Assembly: GCF_021172145.1 (NCBI RefSeq)
Contig: NZ_CP089095.1
Span: 1,302,001-1,366,000 of the forward strand
Length of the DNA stretch: 64,000 bases
Direction of reading: 5' to 3'
DNA from: Flavobacterium cyclinae
Lineage (GTDB): Bacteria; Bacteroidota; Bacteroidia; Flavobacteriales; Flavobacteriaceae
Part shown: piece after piece, positions 54,634 through 64,000 of the stretch
Layout: every line of letters begins with the position of its first letter
How positions within the stretch are numbered: position 1 is the stretch's first letter
Program-made: the position numbers and the translations under genes
Notes under the pieces: model-generated
The model's input: the letters and a program-made list of their open reading frames with translations, nothing else
What the model was told of the DNA's origin: nothing
Database searches by the model: none

Positions 54634-55647
<1,014 letters not shown>

Positions 55648-55742
55648 TCCTTTGTAAAGAATATAGATAACAGACATTTGAATATAGATTTATTTACTAT
55701 TTTCGTCTTTTATCTGTATTCTTTTTTTTATACTCAAACATT

Positions 55743-56594
55743 ATGAAATTATTAGTTGACAGCGGATCTACTAAAGCCGATTGGATTGCTATTGATGATA
55801 ATGGTAAAGTTTTATTTACCACTCAAACATTAGGATTAAATCCAGAAGTTTTAGAAAAAGACCAAATCATTCATCGCCTAGAAGAAAAATTTGATATTTC
55901 TCACAATAAACTAAAAGCAACTCATTTGTTTTTTTACGGAGCTGGATGCGGAACAGATAGAATGAAAAATCATCTTAGCGAAATTTTCGAAGAATATTTT
56001 GTTCATGCAAAAGTAGTAGTTCATGAAGATACTTATGCTGCGGTTTATGCGACTACTCCAAAAGATGAATCGGCAATTGTTTGTATTTTAGGAACAGGTT
56101 CAAATTGCAGTTATTTTGATAGCAAAGTACTTCATCAAAAAGTCCAATCATTAGGCTACATTGCCATGGATGATGGTTCAGGAAATCGATTTGGAAGACA
56201 TTTAATTCGTGGCTATTATTTTAATTCTATGCCAGCTGAACTAGCAAAGGAGTTTGAAGAAGAGTACAATGTAGATGCTGATTATATCAAACATAATCTA
56301 TACAAAGAAGCTAATCCGAATGCCTATTTGGCTACTTTTGCTAAATTCATTATCAAGCATAAAGATCATCCTTATTGTAAAAAAATAATTAAAAAGGAAT
56401 TAAAGAAATTTACTAAAAACTATATCATGCAATTTGAAAATTGTAGAGAAGTTCCAGTACATTTCATTGGTTCAATTGCTTTTTATTTAAAAGATGAACT
56501 TACAGAAATTCTAAATAAATACGATATTAAAGTTGGAAATGTATTGCGAAGACCTATTGATGGATTAATTGCCTATCACATTTTAAACAAATAA
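55743..56594 (+). CDS. BadF/BadG family kinase, N-acetylglucosamine-kinase-like
   Basis: 283 aa ASKHA-fold ATPase. Phosphate-1 is LLVDSGSTKADWIAID, phosphate-2 is ILGTGSNCSYF, and the sugar-site loop is GYIAMDDGSGNRFGRHLIRG. The pattern fits N-acetylglucosamine kinases of the BadF/BadG/BcrA/BcrD group, which are common in Bacteroidota, but other sugars or glucosamine are possible. It lies 95 bp behind gapA and before mgsA. A plausible promoter with one mismatch (TTG, 17 nt, TATTTTCG) lies in the gap. It would feed amino sugars from chitin or peptidoglycan into the neighbouring glycolysis genes. Confidence 0.82.
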   Translation: MKLLVDSGSTKADWIAIDDNGKVLFTTQTLGLNPEVLEKDQIIHRLEEKFDISHNKLKATHLFFYGAGCGTDRMKNHLSEIFEEYFVHAKVVVHEDTYAAVYATTPKDESAIVCILGTGSNCSYFDSKVLHQKVQSLGYIAMDDGSGNRFGRHLIRGYYFNSMPAELAKEFEEEYNVDADYIKHNLYKEANPNAYLATFAKFIIKHKDHPYCKKIIKKELKKFTKNYIMQFENCREVPVHFIGSIAFYLKDELTEILNKYDIKVGNVLRRPIDGLIAYHILNK

Positions 56595-56615
56595 ATCAAA
56601 TAGTATTAAAATTGT

Positions 56616-56657
56616 AAAATCTCAAATCAGTTCTCAAGGTTTGAGATTTTTTCTTTT
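56616..56657 (+). terminator. Terminator of the GlcNAc-kinase-like gene
   Basis: Stem AAAATCTCAAA / TTTGAGATTTT with a 13-nt loop, then T-run. The -7 box of mgsA (TATATTTG, 56658-56665) abuts it. Confidence 0.8.
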
Positions 56658-56683
56658 TATATTTGTGTAAAATCATTGAATTC

Positions 56684-57055
56684 ATGGAAATAGCCATTAT
56701 AGCACATGACGGTAAAAAAGCAGATATGGTGCAATTCTTAAATAAGAACAAAGCCATTTTATCTAAAGAAAATATAAAAATTATCGCCACTGGAACCACC
56801 GGCGGAAGGGCAGAAGTAGCTGGTTTTAAAGTTAAGAAAATGCTTTCTGGTCCTTTAGGAGGTGATGCCCAAATTGCAGCACGAGTAGCAGAAGGAAAAA
56901 CCAAAATGGTGTTGTTTTTCAAAGATCCAAATTCCAGTCACCCTCACGAAGCGGATATTAATATGCTAATTCGTATTTGTGACGTTCATAATGTGCCATT
57001 AGCTACTAATGAAGCTACAGCGCAATTATTGTTATTAGGATTAGAGGGTGTATGA
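56684..57055 (+). CDS. mgsA: Methylglyoxal synthase
   Basis: 123 aa from the ATG at 56684; the frame is open seven codons further, but MEIAIIAHDGKK is the family start. It converts dihydroxyacetone phosphate to methylglyoxal and phosphate, an overflow branch of glycolysis. Visible are IATGTTGGRAEVAG, MLSGPLGGDAQIAARVAEGK with the catalytic aspartate, FFKDPNSSHPHEADI and PLATNEATA. A perfect -7 box TATATTTG begins 26 nt upstream. Placement right behind pfkA-gapA and a sugar kinase links it to triose phosphate control. Confidence 0.93.
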   Translation: MEIAIIAHDGKKADMVQFLNKNKAILSKENIKIIATGTTGGRAEVAGFKVKKMLSGPLGGDAQIAARVAEGKTKMVLFFKDPNSSHPHEADINMLIRICDVHNVPLATNEATAQLLLLGLEGV

Positions 57056-57087
57056 TTAATGTGATATTAAAAAATATCATTTTGAAA

Positions 57088-57693
57088 TTATTTTCTTTTA
57101 CGTAATAATCCTATCATTTGACCAATACCAATTCCTATGTAAGTTCTGTCTTTGTTTAATTGTATTAGTGGAGAAATGGTTAATCCATATAATCGTGAAA
57201 AAGGGAACTCTATTTTTGGATTAATTATCACACTAATTGTTGAATATTTTTTGTAATTCCATGTGTAATTTTCAGCTAAAAATCCATTATTAATTCTTAC
57301 CCAATTTTCTGGTTCACTAATAATTGTATATCCTATTCCTAAAGAAAGATTAGCTCTAATAGTTCCACTTGGGTTAAGTTTATATATTTTCCCAACTCCA
57401 ATTTGATAATTCTCTAATTGATCATAAGGATTTGCCGATCCAAAAAGTAAAACACCGGTTAAACCAGAAGAATAATCTTCGGGTTGTGATTTTGGTTTTC
57501 GTATATTTCCTGTATAACCAATTTTAAAACTATAATTTTCTTTATAGATATAGTTTAAATTAATATCAACCCCAATATAATTACCTAAATTTAGTTCACC
57601 TGAAGTATATAGTGCGTTGTTTTCTTTAAATTGAGCATTTATTGTAGCGTTAACAAATAAAAGAAAAACTAATGTTTTATAAAATGTGTTCAT
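57088..57693 (-). CDS. Small outer-membrane beta-barrel-like protein
   Basis: 201 aa with signal peptide (MNTFYKTLVFLLFVNATINA then Q). The mature chain alternates hydrophobic and polar residues, forming amphipathic strands: GNYIGVDINLNYIYKENYSF, GTIRANLSLGIGYTIISEPE and YIGIGIGQMIGL near the end. This is the pattern of an eight- or ten-strand barrel of porin-like type. The C-terminus (LLRKRK) is basic. Function is not known. It is encoded convergently with mgsA and starts just past the ridA terminator. Confidence 0.72.
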   Translation of the reverse strand: MNTFYKTLVFLLFVNATINAQFKENNALYTSGELNLGNYIGVDINLNYIYKENYSFKIGYTGNIRKPKSQPEDYSSGLTGVLLFGSANPYDQLENYQIGVGKIYKLNPSGTIRANLSLGIGYTIISEPENWVRINNGFLAENYTWNYKKYSTISVIINPKIEFPFSRLYGLTISPLIQLNKDRTYIGIGIGQMIGLLRKRK

Positions 57694-57707
57694 TGAAGCT
57701 AAATTAA

Positions 57708-57742
57708 AAAAAAAATCCTCACAAGTATAAATTGGAGGATTA
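57708..57742 (-). terminator. Terminator of ridA
   Basis: Stem AATCCTC / GAGGATT with a 14-nt loop, followed on the minus strand by a long T-run. The stem equals that of the yebC terminator at 24814-24845. Confidence 0.75.
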
Positions 57743-57764
57743 TATAAATATTAATAAATAGTTA

Positions 57765-58145
57765 TTATTTTACCGCTATCATTGAAATTTCAATGTTTAC
57801 ATTTTTTGGTAAACAGGCAACTTGTACTGTTTCTCTGGCTGGAGCTGTTGCTTCATCAAAATAACTTCCGTAAACGGCATTTATTCTAGTGAAATCGCCC
57901 ATATTCATAATGAAAATTGTAGTTTTAATTACGTTTTCAAACGTCATATCAGCGGCAGCTAAAACCGCTTTTAAGTTTTCCATTACTTGTTTGGTTTCTG
58001 TTTCAATATCATTTAAAACCAATTCCATAGTAGCAGGATCCAAAGCAATTTGCCCTGATGTGTATAAGGTGTTCCCAACTAAAATGGCTTGGTTATAAGG
58101 ACCAATTGGTGCCGGAGCTTTTTCAGTAAATATTATTTTTTTCAT
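57765..58145 (-). CDS. ridA: RidA family enamine/imine deaminase
   Basis: 126 aa. RidA hydrolyses reactive 2-aminoacrylate-type imines, protecting PLP enzymes. The signature APAPIGPYNQAILVGNTLYTSGQI, shown here in part as IGPYNQAILVGN, is present, with the catalytic arginine in ARETVQVACLPKN. Trimer size fits. It is located 15 bp behind lptD and is cotranscribed with it, an odd but common flavobacterial pairing. It has its own terminator. Confidence 0.94.
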   Translation of the reverse strand: MKKIIFTEKAPAPIGPYNQAILVGNTLYTSGQIALDPATMELVLNDIETETKQVMENLKAVLAAADMTFENVIKTTIFIMNMGDFTRINAVYGSYFDEATAPARETVQVACLPKNVNIEISMIAVK

Positions 58146-58160
58146 ATTGTTGTGGTTTGT

Positions 58161-60857
58161 TTATTGTCTAAAAACACGATCTGGTAATTGACGCTTGTCA
58201 TATTTAATATCGCTTAATATAGATGACGAAATTCCTATGAAGAAGCCCCAATACGTATTGGTTCCAAAGGGTACCCAGTTAAAACTCATTCTCCAACTCT
58301 CTAAATCGCGCTCAAATCGTAATTGGGTAAACGTAACTCCTTTTTGTACAAAATCATAACCTGATGAAAATCCAACTTTCCATCTTGGAGCTAATTCAAT
58401 ATTTCCAGAAGCCATTAAAGAGTGTGAGGCAATTTCATCTTGTCTGTTGGTATTATTATAATTTAAGGAATAAGCAATTCGTAAATCCCATGGAAGTTTG
58501 GTATTGTACCATTCCGAATTCGTATCTTCTTTTTCGCCGTCTTTATCTTTACCAAATAAACTCTGACGATTATCACTTAAATCAGCTCCTACACCAAATA
58601 AATCGTCTCCTCGTCCTCCATTTTGAACATTTTGATCAGAAGTTTTACTCTTATCACCAAAACTTGAATTTGAAAAACTATAATTTAATGTAATATTTGC
58701 TCGTGGTAAGCGCAATAAGCTTCCTCCATTGTCAATATTTAATTTTTCAATTCTTCTTCCCGTATTATCTATTGCATAAGGATCTAATATTGCAGCAAAA
58801 TTAATGTTCATTTTTTGTTTGAACAATTGTGTTCCACCACTAACCGAGATTTCCTTTAATTTTAATGAATCAGCATTAAAATCATAACGAGTAGAAAAGT
58901 TTAAGTTGTTCAACAACATTACTTTTTTAGTTTCTCCTTTTTTACTTTCTTTGTCCTTTACTTTAGCTTCAAAAGTATTACTAACCGAAATATTCATTGC
59001 ATTTGAAATGCTATTGGATGGAGCACCAAAAATTCCATTGTCAAACCTTGTGTAATTACCAAAATTAATTCCGGTAGCATCTAAAGCATAACGTTCAAAA
59101 TATTGATCAAAACTAGGAGTATATCCATAAGAAATATTTGGTCGAACAACATGTCTTATGGCTTCAATTTTTTTATCTTCTCCAAAATTAAATGTTCCAT
59201 AGATTGTAGTTCCAATTCCTACGTTAAAGTTGTAGGTTCTAAAGGCATCAAACCCTTTTTGTTCAACCGTAACTACTTTGTTTTCAGTTGTACTGTAATA
59301 TTTGTCAATAGTATTTAATGTCCAAACTTCATTATAATTAGCACTTGCAGTTACACTAAAATACTTGAATATTTTAAAGTTGGTACTAATTGGAATAGAG
59401 TGTTGAAATCCTGTTCTAGCATCTCTAAACATTTGAGGTTTAAAAAATAAAGAATCGGTTGTTCTAATTCTGTTTTCACCTCGAATATTATATTGTAAAC
59501 TTATGTTTCTTATGATTCCTTTTTTAATTCCATCACCCGGAGAAAATGGAAAAATACGATCTACACTTGCTTGAAATGTAGGTAATGTCATATCTATTTG
59601 CTGGGTATTTGTATTTTGTGAATGGGTAGCTGATAACGACATGTTTACCTGAGGTACTGTTTGAAATGTTTTTGAATACGAAACAGAAGAACTCAAATTG
59701 TTGTTTATAGACGAACCAATGTTGTTTAAATTAACAGATTGTCTAAAATACTGACTACTTCCTAAATTCACAGAAGCAGAAAATCTCGAATTAGGTGAAG
59801 CTTTAGCATCTTGGTTATGCGACCATTGGATGTTATATTGTCTGGATTTTAAATAATCTGGAAAGCCTTTCTCACTTTGGATGTTATTTTCAAATCGTAC
59901 ATTAGCACGACCATTAAATTTATAGCGTTTTGCATAACTGGTTTCAGCCCGTAATCCATAACTTCCATTGGTGTAATAATCTCCTAGTATAGCTAAATCA
60001 TAATGATCGCTTAATGCAAAATAATACCCACCGTTTTGTAAAAAATAACCTTGTTGGTTATTTTGTCCTGGTGTTGGCATAATAAATCCTGAAGTACTGG
60101 TTTCTGTCATTGGGAAATATCCAAAAGGCAACCAAATAGGAGTAGGGACATCAGCAATATACATTTGGGTAGAGTTAATTACTACCTTTTTCTTAGGAAC
60201 AAATTTTACTCTTTTAACTAAAAAATAGTATTCAGGATCTTCAATATTAGTAGAAGTAGTCAATCGAGCATTCTTCATAAAATAAACCGAATCGTTTTCT
60301 TTTTTAGAAATTTCGGATTTTATATGCATCTCACCTTGTTGTGTTCTTGAATTCCAAACTTTAGCGCGCTCTGATTTGGTATGGAAAATAATAGAATCGG
60401 GTTCTACCACATTATCCCCTTGTTTAAACATCGGTCGCTGAATATAATTCCCTGCTGAGTCTTTTAATCTACCTGCGTAAACTAAGTTTTTCTCATAATC
60501 TAAAACAATTCTTCCAGCTTTTAGTTCAAAATCAGTATAATATATTTCAGCTTCGTCATGAAGAGTAACCGTTTTTTTCTTTTGATCTAATTTTTCATAT
60601 TCCTTTGCTTTCATGTTAACCACACCATCTAAAAAAGGTTTTTTCTTTTTTGATGAATCAACAGCAGTAGAGTCTTTAACTTTTTTAATGTCCGATTTTG
60701 TTAGGGTAACCGTGTTTGGAATAGGGGTTTCTTGTGAGAAAATAGCGTTTGTTCCTAATAGTAGAAAAATTAATGAAAAAACGATATGAAATAACTTTGT
60801 ATGCAATGCTTTTAATAGTATTTTTGTAAAAAATTGGCTCACTTTTTGAAGTGTCAA
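58161..60857 (-). CDS. lptD: LPS-assembly protein LptD (Bacteroidota type)
   Basis: About 898 aa. The N-terminal periplasmic OstA-like beta-jellyroll covers about 85-230 (KVKDSTAVDSSKKK precedes; AEIYYTDFELKAGRIVLDYE within). The outer-membrane barrel covers the rest, ending in VFRQ. The barrel LptD with LptE inserts lipopolysaccharide into the outer leaflet. The LptD-type plug region IADVPTPIWLPFGYFPMTET is the best signature. There is no ATG at the front: TTG 60857 gives MTLQKVSQFF, GTG 60842 is next, and TTG 60806 gives LHTKLFHIVFSLIF, a cleaner signal peptide ending TNAIFSQ. A TATTTTTG box at 60877-60884 lies upstream. It diverges from the amidase genes, all cell-envelope functions. Confidence 0.9.
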   Translation of the reverse strand: MTLQKVSQFFTKILLKALHTKLFHIVFSLIFLLLGTNAIFSQETPIPNTVTLTKSDIKKVKDSTAVDSSKKKKPFLDGVVNMKAKEYEKLDQKKKTVTLHDEAEIYYTDFELKAGRIVLDYEKNLVYAGRLKDSAGNYIQRPMFKQGDNVVEPDSIIFHTKSERAKVWNSRTQQGEMHIKSEISKKENDSVYFMKNARLTTSTNIEDPEYYFLVKRVKFVPKKKVVINSTQMYIADVPTPIWLPFGYFPMTETSTSGFIMPTPGQNNQQGYFLQNGGYYFALSDHYDLAILGDYYTNGSYGLRAETSYAKRYKFNGRANVRFENNIQSEKGFPDYLKSRQYNIQWSHNQDAKASPNSRFSASVNLGSSQYFRQSVNLNNIGSSINNNLSSSVSYSKTFQTVPQVNMSLSATHSQNTNTQQIDMTLPTFQASVDRIFPFSPGDGIKKGIIRNISLQYNIRGENRIRTTDSLFFKPQMFRDARTGFQHSIPISTNFKIFKYFSVTASANYNEVWTLNTIDKYYSTTENKVVTVEQKGFDAFRTYNFNVGIGTTIYGTFNFGEDKKIEAIRHVVRPNISYGYTPSFDQYFERYALDATGINFGNYTRFDNGIFGAPSNSISNAMNISVSNTFEAKVKDKESKKGETKKVMLLNNLNFSTRYDFNADSLKLKEISVSGGTQLFKQKMNINFAAILDPYAIDNTGRRIEKLNIDNGGSLLRLPRANITLNYSFSNSSFGDKSKTSDQNVQNGGRGDDLFGVGADLSDNRQSLFGKDKDGEKEDTNSEWYNTKLPWDLRIAYSLNYNNTNRQDEIASHSLMASGNIELAPRWKVGFSSGYDFVQKGVTFTQLRFERDLESWRMSFNWVPFGTNTYWGFFIGISSSILSDIKYDKRQLPDRVFRQ

Positions 60858-60929
60858 ACTTACATATATTTTTTTGCAAAAATAATGTTTTAATAAAATT
60901 ATAACTTATAAATACAAAGGTTATTAATT

Positions 60930-62027
60930 ATGATTCAAAAAATAGTTACAAAAAAACTCCTTTTTTTACTACTTATATTGTCTTCATCTTTTGTTTTATC
61001 TCAAAATTCAACAAAATTTAAAGTGGTTTTAGATGCGGGTCATGGAGGTAAAGACCCTGGGACAATTAGAGGAAATATTAAAGAAAAAGATATTGCTCTT
61101 GATGTTGTTTTAAAATTAGGCAAGATTTTAGAAAAAAATAAAGACATAACGGTTGTTTATACCCGAAAATCAGATGTTTTTGTAGAATTAAGAGAAAGAG
61201 CTAATATCGCAAATAAAGCAAAAGCTAATTTGTTCATTTCGGTTCATTGCAATGGAGTGAAAAGTTCTCAAGCTAAAGGAACTGAAACTTTTGTAATGGG
61301 AATGTCTCGAACTGATACTAATTTAGATATATCAAAAAAGGAGAATGGTGTAATTTTCTTAGAGGAAGATTATAATGAAAAATACAAAGGATTTGATCCT
61401 AATAACCCAGCAACATTAATGGGATTAAAAATCTTGCAAGAAGAATTTTTAAATCAAAGTATTGAATTAGCTTCTAACATTGAAAATAATTTTATTACCG
61501 AAAACAAACGTTATTCAAGAGGTGTAAAGCAGCAACCTATTTGGGTTTTAGATGCAACGGTAATGCCAGGAGTATTAATTGAATTGGGTTTTGTTTCACA
61601 TCCAGAAGAAGGTCTATATCTAAATTCTGATAAAGGGAAAGACGAAATGGCACAGTCGATTTCAAATGCTATCATTTCATACAAGAATAAATTTCACAGT
61701 GCTAGTGATGTAATTGAACAACAAAATAGTACTGATGCAGATAAAGACGTAACTTTTGATTCAACATCATCATCAAATAAGAACGATAAAGATGATAAAC
61801 CTACGGAAAAAGTTCTTTATAAAGTTCAAATTTGTGCTCTAAGTAAAAAAGTTGCTACAAAATCTTCTAATTTTAAAGGATTAAAACCTATAACTTACAA
61901 AAGAGAGAAGAAAATATATAAGTATTATTACGGTAAAGAATCTGATTATGATACTTGTAAATTAAAATTAGAAGAGGCAAAAAATAAAGGATTTACTTCG
62001 GCATTTATTGTTAAATTCACAAACTAA
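60930..62027 (+). CDS. N-acetylmuramoyl-L-alanine amidase, Amidase_3 type (first of tandem pair)
   Basis: 365 aa with signal peptide (ends FVLSQ). The zinc amidase core covers about 29-250: KVVLDAGHGGKDPGTIRGN with the first histidine, KEKDIALDVV with the glutamate, FISVHCNG with the second histidine and PGVLIELGFVSHPEEG with the catalytic glutamate. A charged linker (about 265-295) leads to a C-terminal SPOR-like domain (YKVQICALSKKV to FIVKF). It cuts septal peptidoglycan stem peptides from muramic acid. The paralogue follows after 2 bp. Confidence 0.92.
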   Translation: MIQKIVTKKLLFLLLILSSSFVLSQNSTKFKVVLDAGHGGKDPGTIRGNIKEKDIALDVVLKLGKILEKNKDITVVYTRKSDVFVELRERANIANKAKANLFISVHCNGVKSSQAKGTETFVMGMSRTDTNLDISKKENGVIFLEEDYNEKYKGFDPNNPATLMGLKILQEEFLNQSIELASNIENNFITENKRYSRGVKQQPIWVLDATVMPGVLIELGFVSHPEEGLYLNSDKGKDEMAQSISNAIISYKNKFHSASDVIEQQNSTDADKDVTFDSTSSSNKNDKDDKPTEKVLYKVQICALSKKVATKSSNFKGLKPITYKREKKIYKYYYGKESDYDTCKLKLEEAKNKGFTSAFIVKFTN

Positions 62028-62029
62028 TT

Positions 62030-63142
62030 ATGATTCAGATGTTTAAAAAATCTTTATTAGGATTTTGTGCCCTTTTTTTTACATGGGGATTCGGGCAAAC
62101 ACAAAAGTTTAAAGTAGTCCTTGATGCTGGTCATGGAGGTAAAGATTATGGCGCGGTTTATCATGGTAATATTGAAAAGAATATTGCCTTGCAGACTGTG
62201 CTAAAGGTTGGTGCTATCCTAGAAAAAGATCCACAAATAGAAGTGGTTTATACGCGAAAATCAGATGTATTCATAGAATTACAACAAAGAGCTACAATTG
62301 CTAATAAATCAAAAGGAAGCATTTTTGTTTCTATGCATTGTAATGCAAATAAGAATCAAGCAGCCTCAGGTAATGAAACTTATGTTATGGGGATAACTCG
62401 TAATGCTTCAAATTTAGAAGTTGCTAAAAGCGAAAATGAGGTAGTTACTTTAGAAACCGATTATAAGATTAAATATGATGGATTTGATCCTAATTCTCCT
62501 GAATCAGTTATTGGAATTTCTATACTTCAAGAAGAATATCTTGATCAAAGTATTGAATTAGCAGGTAGAGTTCAAGAATTTTTTACCAAAAAAACAAGTA
62601 ATAAAAATAGAGGTGTAAAACAAGCTGGATTTTTAGTTTTACGCCAAATTACAATGCCTCGTGTTTTAATAGAAATGGGTTTTGTTTCCAATAAAGAAGA
62701 AGGTGAATTCTTAAATTCTGAGCAAGGACAAAACAAATTGGCTGAAGCTATTGCAGGTGCCATTTTAGATTATAAAAATGAATTTTTTAACCCTACTAAT
62801 AGTAATAGTGTTAAGGAGGAAATAAAAGTAGTTGAGGAAAAACCAGAACCTACAATTGAAAAAAATATTCCAGCAAAATCAAATGACAAAGGAATTGTTT
62901 TCAAAATTCAAATTTCTGCGAGTTCTAAAGAATTGGCAACAGTACCATCTAATTTTAAAGGATTAAGTCCAATTTCAGTTGAAAAATCTGGAAAGCTTTA
63001 TAAATACTTTTATGCAGCTGAAAATGATTACAAAATTGCTAAGCAAAAATTAGAAGAAGCAAAAGAAAAAGGATATACATCAGCATTCATAGTTGCTTAT
63101 AAAGACGGAATAAAAATAAGCATAACTGATGCAATAAAATAA
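62030..63142 (+). CDS. N-acetylmuramoyl-L-alanine amidase, Amidase_3 type (second of tandem pair)
   Basis: 370 aa (or 367 from the ATG at 62039, which gives MFKKSLLGFCALFFTWGF as signal peptide). The domain order matches the previous gene: amidase core with KVVLDAGHGGKDYGAVYHGN, EKNIALQTVL, FVSMHCNANKN and PRVLIEMGFVSNKEEG, a linker, then a SPOR-like end (FKIQISASSKEL to FIVAY). All four zinc or catalytic residues are intact, so both copies are likely active. It ends with a short extra tail (KDGIKISITDAIK). The pair arose by tandem duplication. Its stop is 35 bp before the MlaD gene. Confidence 0.92.
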   Translation: MIQMFKKSLLGFCALFFTWGFGQTQKFKVVLDAGHGGKDYGAVYHGNIEKNIALQTVLKVGAILEKDPQIEVVYTRKSDVFIELQQRATIANKSKGSIFVSMHCNANKNQAASGNETYVMGITRNASNLEVAKSENEVVTLETDYKIKYDGFDPNSPESVIGISILQEEYLDQSIELAGRVQEFFTKKTSNKNRGVKQAGFLVLRQITMPRVLIEMGFVSNKEEGEFLNSEQGQNKLAEAIAGAILDYKNEFFNPTNSNSVKEEIKVVEEKPEPTIEKNIPAKSNDKGIVFKIQISASSKELATVPSNFKGLSPISVEKSGKLYKYFYAAENDYKIAKQKLEEAKEKGYTSAFIVAYKDGIKISITDAIK

Positions 63143-63177
63143 AATAAAAGTTTATTTTTGTTAAAAATTATAACGCT

Positions 63178-64000
63178 TTGAAACTAACAAAAGAAATCAA
63201 AACCGCTATCCTCGTAATTACTTCCATTTTACTTTTCATTTGGGGATATAATTTTTTAAAAGGAAAAGACTTATTTGATAGTAGTACTCGAGTTTATGTA
63301 GAATATGACAACGTTGCAGGTCTTGTAGATTCTGCTCCTGTAACATTAAACGGATTGGCTATTGGAAAAGTAAATTCTATTACTATTCAACCTAATGGAA
63401 AATTATTAGTTGAAATGCAAATTACGACGGATTTTCCTATTGCGAAATCAAGTATTGCCGAAATTTATGATTCAGGTTTAGTGGGGGGAAGACAAATTGC
63501 TATTAAACCAAATTTTCAAGATAAAGAATATATCAAATCAGGTGATTATTTAAAAGCAAGTAGTAAATTAGGAATAACTGATGCTTTAGCACAACAATTA
63601 GAGCCACTTCAATTTAAAGTGCAAAAGTTATTAGATAATGCTGATGTTTTGTTCACAAACATTAATGAGATATTAGATGAAAAAACAAAACAAAATCTAA
63701 AAAATAGTATAGCTGAATTGAATAAAACACTTTCAGAATTTAGTGAGGTTTCAAAAAATGTTAATGAAATGCTTGCTGATAATAAATCAAAAATCAATTC
63801 AACAATGGCTAACTTAGACAAAACGTCTGCAAATTTTTCTAAGATTTCTGATTCTTTAGCCCAAGCTAATTTAGGTCAAACAGTTAAAAACTTAGAAAAA
63901 ACATTAGCTAGTGTTGATAAAATCATGGCCGAAATTGAAAAAGGAAACGGAACCATGGGCAAATTGTTTAAAGACGATGCTATGTACAATAATTTCAATA
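63178..64000 (+). CDS. MlaD/MCE family protein, N-terminal part (cut by window edge)
   Basis: 274 codons visible, open to the window edge. It starts with TTG at 63178 (no ATG): MKLTKEIKTAILVITSILLF gives an uncleaved membrane anchor with a following MCE domain (about 40-115, YVEYDNVAGLVDSAPVTLNG and SGLVGGRQIAIKP). A long, polar helical region with Asn/Lys/Ser-rich repeats (KNSIAELNKTLSEFSEVSKN) follows. The MCE domain makes hexameric rings that carry lipids between the membranes. In E. coli it is part of Mla, which keeps outer-membrane asymmetry; its position beside lptD and the amidases fits cell-envelope work. A TATTTTTG -7 box lies at 63153-63160. The C-terminal end is outside the window. 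Confidence 0.88.
   Translation, partial: MKLTKEIKTAILVITSILLFIWGYNFLKGKDLFDSSTRVYVEYDNVAGLVDSAPVTLNGLAIGKVNSITIQPNGKLLVEMQITTDFPIAKSSIAEIYDSGLVGGRQIAIKPNFQDKEYIKSGDYLKASSKLGITDALAQQLEPLQFKVQKLLDNADVLFTNINEILDEKTKQNLKNSIAELNKTLSEFSEVSKNVNEMLADNKSKINSTMANLDKTSANFSKISDSLAQANLGQTVKNLEKTLASVDKIMAEIEKGNGTMGKLFKDDAMYNNFN

Noticed and set aside
56596..56922. 108-codon minus-strand frame opposite mgsA
   Set aside because: It overlaps the highly conserved methylglyoxal synthase frame and starts in AT-rich intergenic sequence.

Overview
The window is a 64 kb stretch of a low-GC chromosome from a Bacteroidota member, very probably a Flavobacterium or close relative in Flavobacteriaceae. The case rests on several signs: Bacteroidota-type promoters (TTG, about 19-21 nt, TAnnTTTG), almost no Shine-Dalgarno sequences, signal peptides ending in AQ or SQ, an OMP_b-brl_3 TonB-type receptor, a DUF4159 protein, a GldL-like small protein, a short menE and a retropepsin-RimK fusion. 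Gene density is high, no stretch over 300 bases lacks a gene, and I see no insertion sequence, phage, CRISPR array or rRNA.

Layout. 0-15 kb: start of hutI (cut by the window edge), CorA, a 56-aa membrane microprotein, a large outer-membrane barrel, ArsC, CPBP protease and menE, an M1 peptidase, a six-PAS histidine kinase with a stand-alone receiver, an RluA-type pseudouridine synthase, an orphan antitoxin-like gene and an unknown secreted TPR protein. 15-31 kb: acyl-CoA carboxylase beta subunit, prfB with an intact programmed +1 frameshift, threonine aldolase, TauE/SafE, EbfC, an S9 oligopeptidase, a cysteine synthase family enzyme, YebC, GcvT, HutH, three tiny-gap membrane genes and the RimK fusion. 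31-40 kb: clpC and gyrA diverge. Downstream of gyrA lies a rearranged locus with two paralogous secreted TPR genes, a decayed gene start, a decayed terminator and an extra 155-aa gene. 40-49 kb: NlpC/P60 peptidase, thiolase, a Ser-Pro-Arg tRNA cluster, unknown secreted proteins, and a tsaD-rsmE-DUF4159-AI-2E-methyltransferase operon. 49-64 kb: TamB, pfkA-gapA, a GlcNAc-kinase-like gene, mgsA, a small barrel protein, ridA-lptD, two tandem N-acetylmuramoyl-L-alanine amidases and the start of an MlaD/MCE protein.

Functionally this is mostly core genome: translation quality and tRNA/rRNA modification (prfB, tsaD, rsmE, tRNAs), proteostasis (clpC, peptidases), outer-membrane biogenesis (lptD, TamB, MlaD, amidases), glycolysis with a methylglyoxal branch (pfkA, gapA, mgsA), and amino-acid metabolism (hutH, hutI, gcvT, threonine aldolase, cysM-like).

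The most unusual structure is at 36.5-39.7 kb. An 819-bp gapless direct repeat encodes the last 272 residues of two secreted proteins. It is nearly identical in the middle and divergent at the 3' end. The lost front of copy two survives as a stop-containing remnant about 1 kb upstream, and copy two now carries an unrelated signal peptide and N-terminal domain. I found no clear defence system or secondary-metabolite cluster. All family names are from recognition of motifs by eye; none was checked by a database search.
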